Part shown: positions 48,876 to 62,950 of the stretch, piece after piece
Numbering within the stretch: the stretch's first letter is position 1
Layout of the letters: every line of letters starts with the position of its first letter
Origin: Arabidopsis thaliana
Lineage: Eukaryota > Streptophyta > Magnoliopsida > Brassicales > Brassicaceae
Assembly (NCBI RefSeq): GCF_000001735.4
Contig: NC_003070.9
Span: forward strand, 29,497,971 to 29,561,970
Direction: 5' to 3'
Length of the DNA: 64,000 bases
The notes under the pieces: generated by a model
What the model saw: the letters and a program-made list of their open reading frames with translations, nothing else
What the model was told of the DNA's origin: nothing
Database searches by the model: none
Made by a program: the position numbers and the translations under genes

Positions 48876-50794
48876 TTAGTCTTCAAGCTGTTTTGGGGCA
48901 CTGCGTCTCCAAATTCCAGCCAAGACGCTACCGAGGATTGAGTGACAGACGCTAGAAACAGCGCACGGTACTGCAGTGAGTGGATTCCCAAAATGCTGTG
49001 TCGCAAGAACAACTCCAAGCACCGAGTTCTTCACCAATACAAAATGAAAAGAAAAAAAGCCTCAGTTGACATTGAGTTTTCAATAGCTCTGGTTACCGTT
49101 TCATTTAAGATACTGTTTAGTTACCTGCATGCCAACTTCGATAGAGATAGTTCTCGATGATGCCACATCAATTCCGAGTATTCTTGAAAACAGATACCCA
49201 AAGAGAAATCCAGAGATGTGAAGAAGGCATGAAGCCAAGACTACTTGTTTCCCAGACATGAGTATTGCAGATGCGTTCTGACCGATAGCATACCCACACA
49301 GGATTGCAACTGTTCCAACCGCAATTGGAGGCATCACAGGAGAGACGAATTTCACCAGCTTTTTAAAGTATTGGTTAAGAAATGCACCAGCCAACACTGG
49401 GAGAAGAACCACCTGTGACCACACACAAACAGGAGCCAAGAAGGGTAAAGTCAATGAACAAAAACTCGCTCGTTCTAATCCGAATAAGAAACAGACTGAA
49501 CCAACCAAACCTGTAGTGTTGACATTAGTAATCCAAGAGCATCAACTGTGATATACTGCTTGGCAAGCTTCGCCGTAAGAAGCGGTGTCATAATCTAGAA
49601 AACGGAATGGATTAAATGGGGTGTCTTTATCTACAAGAAGAATAGAAAAACCAATGTCATAATCTAGTAACTTACCACAGCTGAAACAGTGCTAGCTGCT
49701 GTCATCAACACTGATAGCGCAACATTTCCACTGTACAATGAAAAAAAAGAAACTCAGATCATCCAGTTGTATTATGGAACTCAAAAGTCGTTTCTTTTTG
49801 TTTGGATTACAAACCGCGCGATGTATGTGACAATATTACTAGCCGTGCCTTCAAACAACAAACGGAAAAGCATCAGAGCACCATACAAGTGTTAATATAA
49901 TGCAATCAAGTAAAGAATTGTATTTTACCGCCTGGACAGCAACCAACCAATATGAGACCGGCTGCGTAATGTGGTGGCAAATTTAAGAGTTTACTCACAA
50001 AAAATGCTGATAGTGGCATGACCTGCAACACTATTCATCAGCAAGCTATGAACTTATCCATGCTCTAATACTACTCTTTCAAAACTATAATTTGGTAAGA
50101 TCATAAAACAGGAATCATGAGCTCAAGCAATAACTCTAACTACTCCACAAGATTATGTTACCAAACCAAACAAACCTATTATCAGATCATCTATACCGGT
50201 TCCTTCAAGATCTCATCTTTCTCGATTTCTCTTCTAACTTGTGCATAATTCGTAACAATCGAACACTAAAGATAGAGCATTGAGAAGCAAACCAACCGAA
50301 TACTGCAACAGAAAGCCAGCGAAGAGCTCCTTGGGCATCGATAAAGCGCCACGAAGATCATCAAGGGTCAAAGTCATTCCCATTCCAAGCATAGTGATCG
50401 TAAGACCTACAATGGTCCAATTTGGAGTAACCCAATTGAAAGTACTTGGTCTCATCAGTCCCAACAAGCATCCCAGAGAAACCCATATCGGAAACGCCGT
50501 CGAAACCGCCTCTCCCACAAACTCAACCCACTCCCCAAAGCTCTTCTTTTTCTCAGTAGGCAAATCGTTCGACGAAATGCCGCAACGAGGAACGAAGTCA
50601 AACCTACTACGCCTACACGAAATAGGAACAGTAGATTGAGTTTTGAGAGAAATTTCGCGACTCGAGGGAGAGTAAGATAGTCTAGAACAAGAGATAGTTC
50701 GAAGATGAAGTGGAGTGAGTCTAGATTTGTGGAGCGAATTCGATTTCAAAGGCGTTGCTCCGTTTAAGAGAGAAAGAGAAATCGCCGACGCCAT
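48876..50794 (-). CDS. BASS1: Plastid bile acid:sodium symporter family carrier
   Basis: Seven exons: 50794-50297, 50022-49929, 49848-49815, 49730-49676, 49594-49511, 49412-49125 and 49028-48876, giving 401 residues. The first 70 or so residues are Ser/Arg-rich and uncharged by acids, a typical plastid transit peptide. The rest is a multi-pass BASS carrier of about nine hydrophobic segments ([59 protein letters not shown]). The signature [11 protein letters not shown]-x2-SN matches the family's conserved ion-binding region. BASS2 of this family carries pyruvate; the BASS1 substrate is less clear, with pantothenate-type acids proposed. Probably At1g78560. It is divergent from RHM1. Confidence 0.93.
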
Positions 50795-52139
50795 TTTCTT
50801 TTCTCACCGGCGATTCTCTCTCTCTGATCGGACCGATGAAGAAGAAACCAAAACAAGTACTCACGTGGTCTCACGTGCCTTTTGTCAATTAAACACGTTG
50901 TTTGCTAAAATGGTCCCTGAATTAAATTTGTTTCTCTACTCTACCCCCGTTAAACTATTTTTCACACAAATCATCCAAGGCGTCTTTAGATGTTAATGAT
51001 CAAAGAAATTAGGAAAATCAAATCAATTACAAATATTTTAGTTAATCATTCACTCTCACAAGATCACAAGTGACAATAATGGAATGTGTCGGTGATCTCT
51101 AATTAAGCATATGGGCAAGTGCAATAAATGATTACATATCCCATATTAAAAGACTATTATTAAAATATAGTAAGAATATCATTACAAATACAAATTCGAT
51201 TGCTATCTAATGACGAAAATGACCCTAGATCGTAAATGAAAGGTTTGAGAAGTTGAGAGCCACACATGGTACCTAACACGTATACCACAATCGCAAACGT
51301 AAACGCACTGTAGCCAACCGTCCCTTGTTTTACTTACCTAATTTTGTTTTTAACTTCATTGACTTTATTAAAAATCGTCAATAATCATTTTCTATTCTTG
51401 TTTTTTTTTCGTACAATCGTTACTTCATACTTCATATTCACATTTTTAGTCTTTTATAATTATAAAATTCCATTTTCTAAATCAAATCTAGACTAATTTT
51501 AGACTATAACATGTTAGTAATTAGCTGACATGCGAAGTTAATGTTTGACAAAACGCGCGATCATCAACACGCGAGTCAAGTCGTGTACCTACCCGCTATT
51601 GTAAAAGAGTGAAAACGAGAAGGGTATTTTCGTAAGTGCAAGCAGTATATAATGAATTCCCGTAGACTCTTCCCTCTCCAGGAGTCTTTAGTGTTCGTTC
51701 TCTTCTTCTTCTATTTTTGCTGTGTGACGAACGAGAAGACTCTTTTTTGAATTTTGATTCTTCTTCTTCTCCGTTTCTTTCGCTACTTCCTCAGCTTCGT
51801 CACCGTCGAAAATTCTTCACGTTTTCCTCGGAATTTTCCAATTGTCTTCTCCAATTCTCTTGCGATCGTTGAAGATCTGAAAAATTCGAAGGTATGTTTC
51901 CTGAATCTCTCGTCTTCCTTTATACTCCATTATCTCGAATTTTACATTGATCATAATGCTTCACTGAGTTTCATTTACCCTTTCGTACTCTCTCTCTTTG
52001 ATCCGATGGTCATAATCACAGAATCGAGATTTCGGATCTGGATCTAAGCTTTTATGCGTTTGATTTCCTAGATCTACTGATTCATTTCTGCGTATTTGAG
52101 TGTTTATGATTTCATTCTTCTTAAACGCAGCGTTTGATC
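50795..52139. promoter_or_regulatory. Divergent BASS1/RHM1 promoter and RHM1 5'-UTR intron
   Basis: The two genes are read away from each other across 1.35 kb. On the RHM1 side a TATA-like agtatataat lies near 51644. A 5'-UTR exon ends at tcgaag and its donor starts at 51892 (gtatgt); the acceptor is ttaaacgcag (ending 52130), nine bases before the ATG. The resulting leader intron is about 239 bp, a common expression enhancer in plants. Nothing else coding was seen. Confidence 0.65.
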
Positions 52140-54237
52140 ATGGCTTCGTACACTCCCAAGAACATTCTCATCACCGGAGCTGCTGGTTTCATTGCGTCTC
52201 ATGTCGCCAACAGACTCATACGAAGCTATCCTGATTACAAAATCGTTGTGCTTGACAAGCTTGATTACTGTTCAAATCTCAAGAATCTCAATCCTTCTAA
52301 GCACTCTCCGAACTTCAAGTTTGTCAAAGGTGATATCGCTAGTGCTGACTTGGTGAATCATCTTCTCATCACTGAAGGTATTGACACCATCATGCATTTC
52401 GCTGCTCAGACTCACGTCGACAATTCCTTCGGTAACAGTTTCGAGTTTACTAAGAATAATATCTATGGAACTCATGTCCTTCTTGAGGCTTGTAAAGTTA
52501 CTGGTCAGATTAGGAGGTTTATTCATGTTAGTACTGATGAAGTTTATGGTGAAACTGATGAGGATGCTCTTGTTGGTAACCATGAGGCTTCTCAGCTGCT
52601 TCCGACGAATCCTTACTCTGCCACGAAAGCTGGTGCTGAGATGCTTGTTATGGCTTATGGTAGATCTTATGGTTTGCCTGTTATTACCACTCGTGGGAAT
52701 AACGTCTATGGACCGAATCAGTTTCCTGAGAAGTTGATTCCTAAGTTCATTTTGCTGGCAATGAGAGGGCAGGTTCTTCCCATTCATGGAGATGGATCAA
52801 ATGTCAGGAGCTACCTCTACTGTGAAGACGTTGCTGAGGCTTTTGAAGTTGTTCTTCACAAGGGAGAAGTTGGCCATGTTTACAATATTGGGACGAAGAA
52901 GGAGAGGAGAGTGAATGATGTTGCCAAAGACATCTGCAAACTCTTCAACATGGACCCTGAGGCGAACATCAAGTTTGTCGACAACAGACCTTTTAACGAT
53001 CAGAGGTACTTCCTTGACGATCAGAAGCTCAAAAAGTTGGGATGGTCAGAGAGAACCACGTGGGAAGAAGGGTTGAAGAAAACTATGGATTGGTACACAC
53101 AGAACCCGGAGTGGTGGGGTGATGTTTCTGGAGCATTGCTTCCTCATCCAAGGATGCTGATGATGCCTGGTGGGCGACACTTTGATGGCTCCGAGGACAA
53201 TTCGCTGGCAGCTACTTTATCTGAAAAACCAAGTCAAACCCATATGGTTGTTCCAAGCCAAAGGAGCAACGGCACACCTCAAAAGCCTTCGCTGAAGTTC
53301 CTGATATATGGAAAGACCGGATGGATCGGTGGTCTGCTTGGAAAGATATGTGATAAGCAAGGAATTGCTTACGAGTATGGGAAAGGTCGGTTGGAGGATC
53401 GATCTTCTCTTCTGCAGGATATTCAGAGTGTTAAGCCAACCCATGTTTTCAATTCCGCTGGTGTGACTGGGAGACCCAATGTTGACTGGTGTGAGTCTCA
53501 CAAGACCGAGACTATCCGTGCCAATGTAGCTGGCACATTGACTCTAGCTGATGTCTGCAGAGAGCACGGACTCCTAATGATGAATTTCGCTACTGGTTGT
53601 ATATTCGAATATGACGACAAGCATCCGGAAGGTTCAGGAATTGGCTTCAAGGAGGAAGACACACCCAACTTCACTGGCTCTTTCTACTCGAAAACCAAAG
53701 CCATGGTATAACTAATTCTTGCTCTGTTACTCTAGCTTTATCGATATCTCCTTCTTTTTTAGTATGCTAATCTTCATTACGAATGTGTTACAGGTCGAGG
53801 AGCTGCTAAAGGAGTATGACAACGTATGCACATTGAGGGTAAGGATGCCGATCTCCTCGGATCTAAACAACCCGCGCAACTTCATCACCAAGATCTCCAG
53901 GTACAACAAAGTAGTGAACATCCCAAACAGCATGACTGTGTTGGACGAGTTATTACCAATCTCCATCGAGATGGCGAAAAGAAACTTGAAAGGAATCTGG
54001 AACTTCACAAACCCAGGTGTGGTGAGCCACAACGAGATCCTAGAGATGTACAGAGACTACATCAACCCTGAATTCAAATGGGCAAACTTCACATTAGAGG
54101 AGCAAGCTAAAGTCATTGTGGCTCCAAGAAGCAACAACGAGATGGATGCTTCCAAGCTCAAGAAAGAGTTCCCTGAGCTACTCTCTATCAAGGAGTCTCT
54201 GATTAAGTATGCATACGGGCCAAACAAGAAAACCTGA
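52140..54237 (+). CDS. RHM1: UDP-L-rhamnose synthase (trifunctional)
   Basis: Converts UDP-glucose to UDP-L-rhamnose for pectin (rhamnogalacturonan) and flavonol glycosides. Two coding exons, 52140-53705 and 53794-54237, giving 669 residues. The N-terminal half is the UDP-glucose 4,6-dehydratase: GAAGFIAS (13-20), the substrate-contact STDEVYGE and the catalytic Tyr159-x3-Lys163 (YSATK). The C-terminal half is the 3,5-epimerase/4-keto-reductase, with a second nucleotide site GKTGWIGG and YSKTK. The intron lies in the C-terminal domain. A second ATG just upstream in frame (52134) is less favoured because the conserved start is MASYTPKNILITG. Corresponds to At1g78570 (also ROL1). Confidence 0.97.
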
Positions 54238-54524
54238 AGAGAATGATTGTGATTCGTCATTAGATAATCACCTTTAATATCAGTTTCGTGTATTTTGTTT
54301 TGTTATTGTTTAATTACCCCTTCTTTCATTAGATTTGCTTAAGGGGTGTATTTGTAGTTCGAATATTATATGTAATAAGAGCTTGTTCTCATTTGTGTCA
54401 TAAGTTGCTCTACTCTTATTATATTAGAATCAAACCACTAAAGAGTCTGGTAATGGCTGCTTTTTGTTACAAAACAATAGTTTTTATTGGGTTACATGAA
54501 CTCACTTGACACTGTCTCGGGATA

Positions 54525-57500
54525 TTAAGGTGAGGAAGTGGTGTCAGCGAGCTTCTCAAGGAAGCAAACGACGTCGTCAGGTGAGCCAAGGAGATATCTA
54601 GCATTGGTGCGAGTACGACCCACAGCGCAAGAGAAGTAGTTCTCTCCTTTGAGGTCAAGCACATTCCATGAGATCTTCTCTGGTGAAGGACGTCTTGAGT
54701 TTCCTAAGCTATGGTTGGATCCACTTTTTCTCTCTGACTGAAGAGATCTCTGTGAGGACTTGTTGTTGTTGTTAGAGTTAGAGGATGATGAGGATTTTGA
54801 TCCACTTTTGTTGTTGTTATGTGTCGACTTTGAAGGTGGTCTTCGGTCTCCTGATGATGACTTGGCTCCACTGTCAGATGATGGTCTGGATCGTGCAATG
54901 GCTGGCATGTCGGATGGAAGTTCTGGTTCGAAGAAAGTGTAAACATCTTCGTCCTGAAAACAACAATGTCAGAGATATTTTGTATCAAAATCCCTCGAGA
55001 CTAAAGAATTAGATGTGGTATATCACCTTCCCCAAGAAATGACCAATGCACAAGACGTAATCGATTGGTGTAGTCATCGACTTGCTATGCACTATCTCTC
55101 CTAGAATACGATCAATTGCAGCTCCCTAAGGAAAAAAAGAATCCTGAATGTGAGAAGCTAAGGTGATATAGAGTAGACAGAAAAGACTAGAGCCGATTTA
55201 TTTTTCAACCTTTGTGACACCAACTGCACGGACTTCCACAGAGCGGCTTCCTTGGACAACATCAACTGATGCATTAGAGATTGGACCTGTCCATAAGTGT
55301 TGTAACAAATCTCTTGCTTGAAGTCTCCCGAATTCGATATCTACAGGGAAGAATGATATATTCAGTGTTTCAGCGTGATCAGAAAAGGCCGAAAACAATC
55401 AGGTAAAAAGATAGACAAGTACCTGCATATTTGTAGTTCCAAATAAGCGAAGTATCGCGAGTTTCAAAGTGTGACCTGGGAGTTCTCTCAGTGAAGTACT
55501 TGAAAACATGCTGCAAGAAGAGTAACTAGAATTCAGCAAAGAAGTTATTGAGTTTGAGATGCGGTTTAATTGAACCGCTAATATACTTTTACCTTTACGC
55601 TATCAACCCATTCCATGTTCAAGTGTTCTGGCATTGTAGTCATCCACTCTCCATTCGTAAGCCTTAGGAACATCCCATTTTCTGCTGCCAGCCACATGTC
55701 ATACTCTCCAAAGTTCTACGTTAAGTAAAACCAAGTCAGTCAGAGAAAATTATTAAAACAAGAAAAGAAAATCAGGAAACAGACAGAGAGAAATGATATA
55801 TACTTTGTCCAAAACACTTCTGCTGCTTCCGCTCAGAACAACTATGGTTGTACTTGGATCACTGCATAATGCCTTTAAGGGCCCTTTAAGCTCAGGGTGT
55901 AGATTAAGATCCATCTCCTTTATTTGATCACCTCTTCTCCCTTGATTATCCACTGGTTCAGTCAATGTTGCATTGAAACCCTGAATGTATTTACAGTTAC
56001 AAGATCATTAAAGCTTTAAAGGCAGCTCCCAAAACATAACTCTATACGGTAGATAAATGGATTATATAGAACTTACCAGGATTAGAAGCCTGTTGTTGGA
56101 CTTTGAATACCGTTGAATTGCATCATGCTGTGGAAGCTCTGGTGGGACTTTACTAATTCGTAGTTGCGCCTCAATTACAGTGTCATTTAGTTCACTGCAG
56201 ATTTTTTAAGAGTTGCATTTCATTAAGGAATTCTCAGATAATATAATTTTCATTTGAACAAATCAATGAGACACAATTGATTTGATTTCCATACCTGACA
56301 AAAGTTTCAGCCCATTCTTGAGCAGTGTGAGTTTTGACATGATGAAAATTATGGCGATGTCTTTTCTCTCTTTCTTCAGCTGTCATGTTTAGGGCTTGTC
56401 CAATGGAGGCAGCAACTTCTGTGATGTTCCAAGGATTCACAAGAATAGCTCCAGCACCCAGAGACTGTGCAGCACCTGCAAACTGTAAAACAAATGCAAT
56501 GTACTCTCATATATTAATCTCTTAAATTATAACTTTATTAAAAAGCTGCAAAGTAAGAGTTATTACTTCACTGAGAATGAGGACGCCCTTTTTGGCCTCT
56601 TGGCAAGCAACAAACTCATAACTGACAAGATTCATCCCATCTCTCAAAGATGTTACAAGCGCAACATCTGAAGCAAGAAAGTCAAAGAAAGTTATCAGAT
56701 GGCAGAAAGTAACATTTTTGAGAGTTGTAAAGTAGAATGCCATACAAAATGTAACCAGGTAGCCATACGATTACCTGTGACGGCATAAAGTGCACATAAA
56801 GCATGAAAGTCCAGAGACCGATCCTGAGAGGGAATGAGAATTTTATCAGCATTACGTCAGAGTTGAATTTTCAAAACTATAAGATCCAGAACACCGAATA
56901 TGTAGCATGATGCAGATGATATTTTCTCTATCAATGATACCAGAAATAATGGTCTGCTAAGACCATTTTCAATCCCTAAGGATGCAACTCACAAAATGCT
57001 AAGTGCCATAGAGTACTAACATTCAACATTATCACAGATCATTTTCCATTGGAGAAAAAAAAAAAGAAACTACAGCTCGTGAGAAATCATAATATCCAAC
57101 TCGCTGACCAAGCATAAAGAGTTTAAAAACAGACCAGATGATGTATTGGAACTGCAGTCAGTGTCCCAAAACGACCATTAATGCGTCCAACAATTTCATG
57201 AACTTGGCTTGTGAGTTTTTGATCTGTATGAGAAGGAAATATACATCCCGAAGAGCATCCATTAGCAATGGGTGACTAGAACAAGCTATAAATAAACTAA
57301 AAGGGACATTTTAGCAGATGTTTTGTATTGTTTCACGAGTGAAGCTAAATTATAAAGAGACTCCAAGAAAGAAAACCTACACTCAGGAACGTCAGTTCTT
57401 GTTGGCACCGCAATTTGCAATAAGACCACTTTATCACGCCAGTTTGCATTTTCCTCGAGAAATTTTTCGAATGCCAGAATCTTTTGTGGAATCCCTTTGA

Positions 57501-59512
57501 TCATGTCAAGACGATCAACACCTAACATCACCTGTCAACAGAAAAAATTAAGTAAAGAGAGTCAAATAAACACTTTTATGTGATACTTTCATTGACTTGC
57601 TTGAGAAGAGATTTCAAACAGATTGTAACACAGTTAGGGGTTTCTCATGGGAACTGGCTCTTTCGTACCTTTCTGCCAGCAAATCTTTCTTTCAATTCCT
57701 TCATGTGTTGTATGACTTCGGGGACCTCAAGTGCTCGTATAAACCGATCAGAATCTATGCCAATTGGAAACTGAAATCCGAAGCAAATACATAATTCTGT
57801 TACAAGGCTTTCAAACAATGACAAGGTATTATTAGCTTTTCTATCACTGCGGCATGATAAGTGTAAATGGTCAAAGTAATGAAATGGTCATACAGCAGCT
57901 ACACGAGTGAGCCTGCCTTGATCCTCAACTCCCTCAGGTGTTCCTTCAAGTCCAAGAATACGAGTGCACGCACTCACAAAGTGCCTTGCATAGTCATATG
58001 TATGGAAGCTGTAAAGTAAACAATGTGTCATGTTACTTTCCGAAAACAGAATAAAGATCCATCAGCTCATTACTAAAATAACCAATGTAGTATTTTTACC
58101 ATTGGATCCAAATTATACACAGTCAAAGTAAATTCTTACACCACCTAAAAGAACTGAATCATTACCAACAATCAGATCCTAGATATATCAAGCTACACAT
58201 GGTTAACTATTTCACCTCTATATATGTACCATGGAGATAAATTATTCGATATTTAGACTAGTTCTCAACCAGACAAACCACTTAAGATTGGTTGAAACAG
58301 TAACACATAGATTTGAACCTGTCACATGGAGCTAATACCATGGAAGATCACTTGCAATACATAGAAGCTAGTAGAGATTTTTACCCAACTAAATCAGCAG
58401 CAAGAACTGAGCGAAGGAGCTCTGATCGTGATGGAAGTGTCCTGTGTATCTCAGACGAAGGGAATGGTGTATGGAGAAACCATCCAACTTTCATCTTACT
58501 GTTGTACTCCTTAAGGCATTTAGGAAGGAACATAAGATGATAGTCATGGCACCAGACGACATCTCCCTCTTCATAGTGCTCATTTACAACATCAGCGAAC
58601 ATTTGGTTTGCCTTCTTGTATGCAGCAAATTGGGACTGAAAGCTTCTGGTTGTGGCAAGCCGATCTTCTTGCGGAAGTCCAAGGTAGTGAAACAGAGGCC
58701 ACAGAATATTGTTGCAGTAACCATTATAGTACTGATGAACAATCTCTTCATCAAGGAACACGGGAATACACCTCTGCAAGTTAAGAGCACATAATCAAGA
58801 AATCAAATGACATAGTCTATAATCATGAGGACAACAAATTAAAACTCAAGTATACACAAGGTGATTATCATTGGCAGCCACATGAGCAAGAGTTACTATG
58901 TACCTTCTCAGCCAAAGCTTTGCTAAGTGCCTTCTGTCCAACCTCATCAGGCACATTAACTCCAGCCCATCCTATCCATCTGGCCTCAAATTCCTTTACA
59001 CCTTCATAAGTTCATTCATTAATTTTATGTCAGCCTACTAAAACCTTGTTTCATGTTGTTCATTGCTGTCTTGGATACTGAACCAGTGATTAAAAATGAG
59101 AGCAGGAACGATAAGAGATTTATGACTTACCTAAGAGAGCACTGACTAGACCACCAGCACTGATCTCAAGAGACCATGAATCTTCACCTCTTCTCACGGC
59201 AGAAACTGGGAGCCTGTTAGCCACTACAAGTAGTCGTTGCCTATTATAAGGCCTAACTTCTTGCCTCTCACACGCATCATCGTGCGCCATTGCAGCAGCA
59301 GCCCCTTCCAAGTACTGTTCAACATACTGCCTTGAACTGTCACCTTCTAAACGCAAGTCATTCTCAGAGTTCTCGGAACTGCCAGCAACGTCATTAGGAT
59401 TACGAGCTCGGTTGCTCTTCCTCTTCTCTCTAAGCTCTCTATCTCTCAAGAGGCGTTCTGTTCGAGAGAGTGGGATATGAGAAGAACTGCAGTTGTACTT
59501 ATTTCCAGGCAT
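54525..59512 (-). CDS. TPS1: Trehalose-6-phosphate synthase 1
   Basis: Makes trehalose 6-phosphate from UDP-glucose and glucose 6-phosphate; T6P reports sugar status and is essential for embryogenesis and flowering. Seventeen coding exons: 59512-59131, 59001-58904, 58773-58385, 58008-57894, 57770-57669, 57531-57381, 57223-57135, 56823-56775, 56667-56567, 56482-56295, 56194-56077, 55980-55804, 55715-55593, 55510-55423, 55340-55210, 55125-55027 and 54953-54525, giving 942 residues. The Arg-rich N-terminal extension ([12 protein letters not shown]) is typical of class I TPS. The GT20 domain starts at [14 protein letters not shown] and includes WCHDYHLM and [10 protein letters not shown]. The TPP-like domain follows. 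The C-terminal low-complexity tail is rich in Ser and Asn. Corresponds to At1g78580. Confidence 0.97.
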
Positions 59513-62500
59513 ACGCTCACACCAAAACAGAACCAAAACACCACTCTATCAACGGTAACCTGCATTTTTTGTTGTCAAAGCAAATCAGGACATATCAAGA
59601 AACCAAGTGTCAAGTAAAAAAACATAAATAACATTAAAGAAGAAAAAAAAAAAAGGAAGAATATGAAAATGTCGTTGTCTATCACCATACACTGATATCA
59701 CTTGTGTCCCATCAGGCCAAGGAATAAGCATCTAAGGTTATTGAAAAAGAGGGAAAAAACACAAGATAGTGTCAAACACTGATGAAGAGGATAACAAAAA
59801 GAACAGGATCCACATGATCCTGAGGTCGTAATTAACTAGCCAAGAATTTGGAAACAGAAACAAAAAAAATGGCACAGAATAAATCCCAAGAAACGGAAAA
59901 AAATCAGGAATACCTTAAGCAGGGAAACAAAAAGGAAGAAAGGGCACCAGAATCACACACCTTCACGGCCACTCAAAAAAAAACAAAGGCTAATAATAAG
60001 TGAATGTGGTTTTGTTTGAGGTGGGTTTCATGTCGTTATCATCGAGAGAGATGGCAAGTAAATAGAGCCAAAAAGAAGAAACGAAAGAAATTTGGAAACG
60101 GACAGAAAGAAGGCGAAAGGAAACGGTGCAGAGAAGACATTATTATCGTAGAGAGAGAGAGAAGGAGAGATATTAGAGGGAAATTAAGGGGAGCAACAAA
60201 ATCCTCGTGTAAGCTTTACAGGCTACACAGAGCCTTCACAGCCATGCAAGTGATACATCAAAAGATTCGGTCTGAAAACAGAGACTTTTTATTTTTCCAA
60301 CCAAAAAAAAAAAAAATCTCGAAAACCTACAAATTTCGACCGGAACTATTTCAGTTATTTTAAAACACACCACCGTGAAGTAGATTATTAAACCAACAGT
60401 GATAAAAATCGCATCGCCCGGAGATTCGGGGCGGAGAGAGAGATCACCCTTCACCACACAGCACACACAAACAAACTTCGCAATCACGAGAAGATGTTTT
60501 TATTTTAAAAATTAGGTTTTTTTTTTTCTGATTACTTCTTAGACGAGATGACGTAATCGGTGGGTCCTCGCTCCTCTCTTCCTGACCAAACTTTTTTACT
60601 TTTTTTTGTAACCAAAGAGAAATTTATTTATGAGACATAGAAAAAAAAGTTGGATTTAAGCTGAATGAAATTGACCCCTCTCACTCGGCCGAAGCTGACG
60701 TTAGATTTGACTATGGGGAATACAACGTAGAAACATCTCCCTTTCTTCTTACTTGAAATGGAATTTTTTTTACAGACCAATAAAAAAGAAGAATGGAATT
60801 TTTACCCCTAACTAGCCAAAAAACAAACAAACTGAAGTCTCATGTAAACGTTAAACAAGCACTTGGTATGGACAGAGATGTTGTTGGTAGCCACAATGTC
60901 AAAAACACGTGTGAAAATAAGATTAATTAAACTCCAATTTGATATTCGTTATAGCTTTCAACCACTAACAAGTAAGGGGTCAAATCAAATTATGCATAAA
61001 GGAGGATGCTTAAGTTAGTGTCTTCTATAATGTTGCACAAAGACACCAGATAAAATACAATTTAACTAACCTTTTTCCCAAAGATTATAAGACTACTGTC
61101 AAGCAAATTAACTCTTGTTTAGTAACAACAGAAGAAAAGAGAATCGGATACCCGAGTCAGAAAGAAAAAAAGTGTTTCTTTTCCAAGCAGTGACCTGAAT
61201 GTGACTTTTGAAAAAGGGGGGTAAATTCGACAACTGACTTTCTACAACACACTCTCTTGCAGAGATAACAAATGTCAAACTTTTGAATGATATGCACATT
61301 AGAAAACAATGTACAGTAAGTAAGAAATGGCTTCAAAAGATCGATCATTCAACGTCTTTCTTGTCGGGGATGCAATTATTTTTGTTATAAACCTTACTGT
61401 TCATATATTGACTTTGAAAATAGATTAAAAACAAAAACTGTCGCATGATTTCCCAAGCTAACAACAAGCATGAGGACACGATGTTCCTTTTTTTATGGTA
61501 GAAGAAGAAGAAGACGACTTAGTGTTTATACACAGTAGTATTAGTGTGTGTGCGTGGACAACACATAATGCGTCCAATTGTATGTGTCGATAATTAAAAA
61601 AAAAAAAAACAAGGAAAAGTAAAGTATAAGAAACCGGTGGTCCACCTAATAAGACAGCAAATCTAAGGGCATCATATATTTATGCAAAAATAAAGTTATA
61701 CGATTTGCTCTCTCACTTTTGCTTTACGCCTATGTCCTGTAGTTTACAAATTTATAGTTGAAAGTCTAACTATATAAGTTAAGAAACCCCAAGAAACATG
61801 TGAGTGAAGTAAACAAAAACACACACAAGAAAACTCCCATGACTATGCAACAAGAATCTCTTACACCTTGCATCTGTTCTAATAACATCTAAGACTAAAA
61901 TGTAACCAAGTGGCACTGTTTCAACCAAACTAGATAGATAAACGAGAGATTGCATAAGAATGAAAATGCTTTTTCCCGTGAAGACTGCAGTGACCTCATT
62001 CAAGTAGGCACGGAATCCACAATCACTAGGACCCTACCAAAGATCTTCTATATTGAGTAAAAATATCCCTTTTGAAAAAGATGTAACAATATTTATCACT
62101 AAAAAAGATTGTGATTTGTTCTATGGAAAAGTTTACATGCAAATGAGTCTTTTAGTGCTAAAAAATACGAGATTATTATCCAATCAATAGTTGATGATGT
62201 TATAACTCAACCAACACACACCATCATTACTATACTTTTTGGATATTGAAACAGAAAGCATCCTATAATTTTAAATTTATGTATGTGGTGGTCATCACTC
62301 ATAAGTCATCAGTAAGTAAACCAAATAAGATTAGTAAACGCCTTAAACAGGAAACAAGATGTGTCACTCTAATCTAACGTAAATTAGCATTAGTCTACTT
62401 TTTATATGGATTATGATCCCATAAGATCAAGTTCTAGGATCCAAATACAATCACTTGCATATCAAATTCTACTTAAATTCCGGAAACTTATTCAAACAGA

Positions 62501-62950
62501 GCAAAATCGAATCCAATCATCTAATCAATTACTAGATATATTGATATGAATCAGAGATCAAACAAAATCGATATATATAGATATGATAATTTGAATCTGG
62601 AACCGTTTCAAAAACAGATCAGCAATCAGGGGGAAAAATCAATAGACGATCATCGCGATTGAAAATAAGAACAAAAACAAAACCGAATCCCAGGAGAAAC
62701 AGCTTAAACGAATCAAAATCAGCGAATCTAACGGAACACGATGAGATTAGGAGATCGAAGGCAGACGAGAATAAACGACTAACCTGGAAGCGGCGGGATC
62801 GACTATGATCGGCGAACGATGACGGAGAAGCGCACCAGCAAATCAGAGAACGAAGAAGAAGCGTATATGGAGATTTTTATGAGTAGAGTGAGAGATAGAT
62901 AGAAGCAGAGTTGGCTTGAGCCTTGTCTCTGGTTTATGGCCCAATCATTT
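59513..62950 (-). promoter_or_regulatory. TPS1 5' UTR with a probable 3.2-kb leader intron, and promoter
   Basis: An acceptor (aaaatgcag|gttacc) lies 49 bases upstream of the ATG on the minus strand, near 59561. A well-formed donor (cttccag|gttagt) occurs at about 62783, just after a pyrimidine-rich leader exon that extends to about 62900. Together they suggest a 3.2-kb intron in the 5' UTR. A second GA/CT-rich leader-like stretch near 60140-60480 may mark an alternative start. Between them the DNA is AT-rich without coding frames; a 12-bp duplication around an A-rich insert lies at 60757-60803. The intron is inferred from splice signals alone. Confidence 0.5.
60757..60803. repeat. Short A-rich insertion with 12-bp direct repeats
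   Basis: aatggaattttt occurs at 60757-60768 and 60792-60803. The interval contains acagaccaataaaaaagaag, an A-rich tail. It has the same layout as the other short scars in this window. Confidence 0.5.

Noticed and set aside
50280-50639. 119-codon plus-strand frame
   Set aside because: Antisense to the first exon of BASS1, whose transit peptide and carrier segments are convincing.
52272-52787. 171-codon open frame on the minus strand
   Set aside because: It lies wholly within the conserved coding sequence of RHM1 and has no recognisable domain; it is an antisense shadow.
58444-58794. 116-codon plus-strand frame
   Set aside because: Antisense to TPS1 exon 3, which is highly conserved; no own motif.
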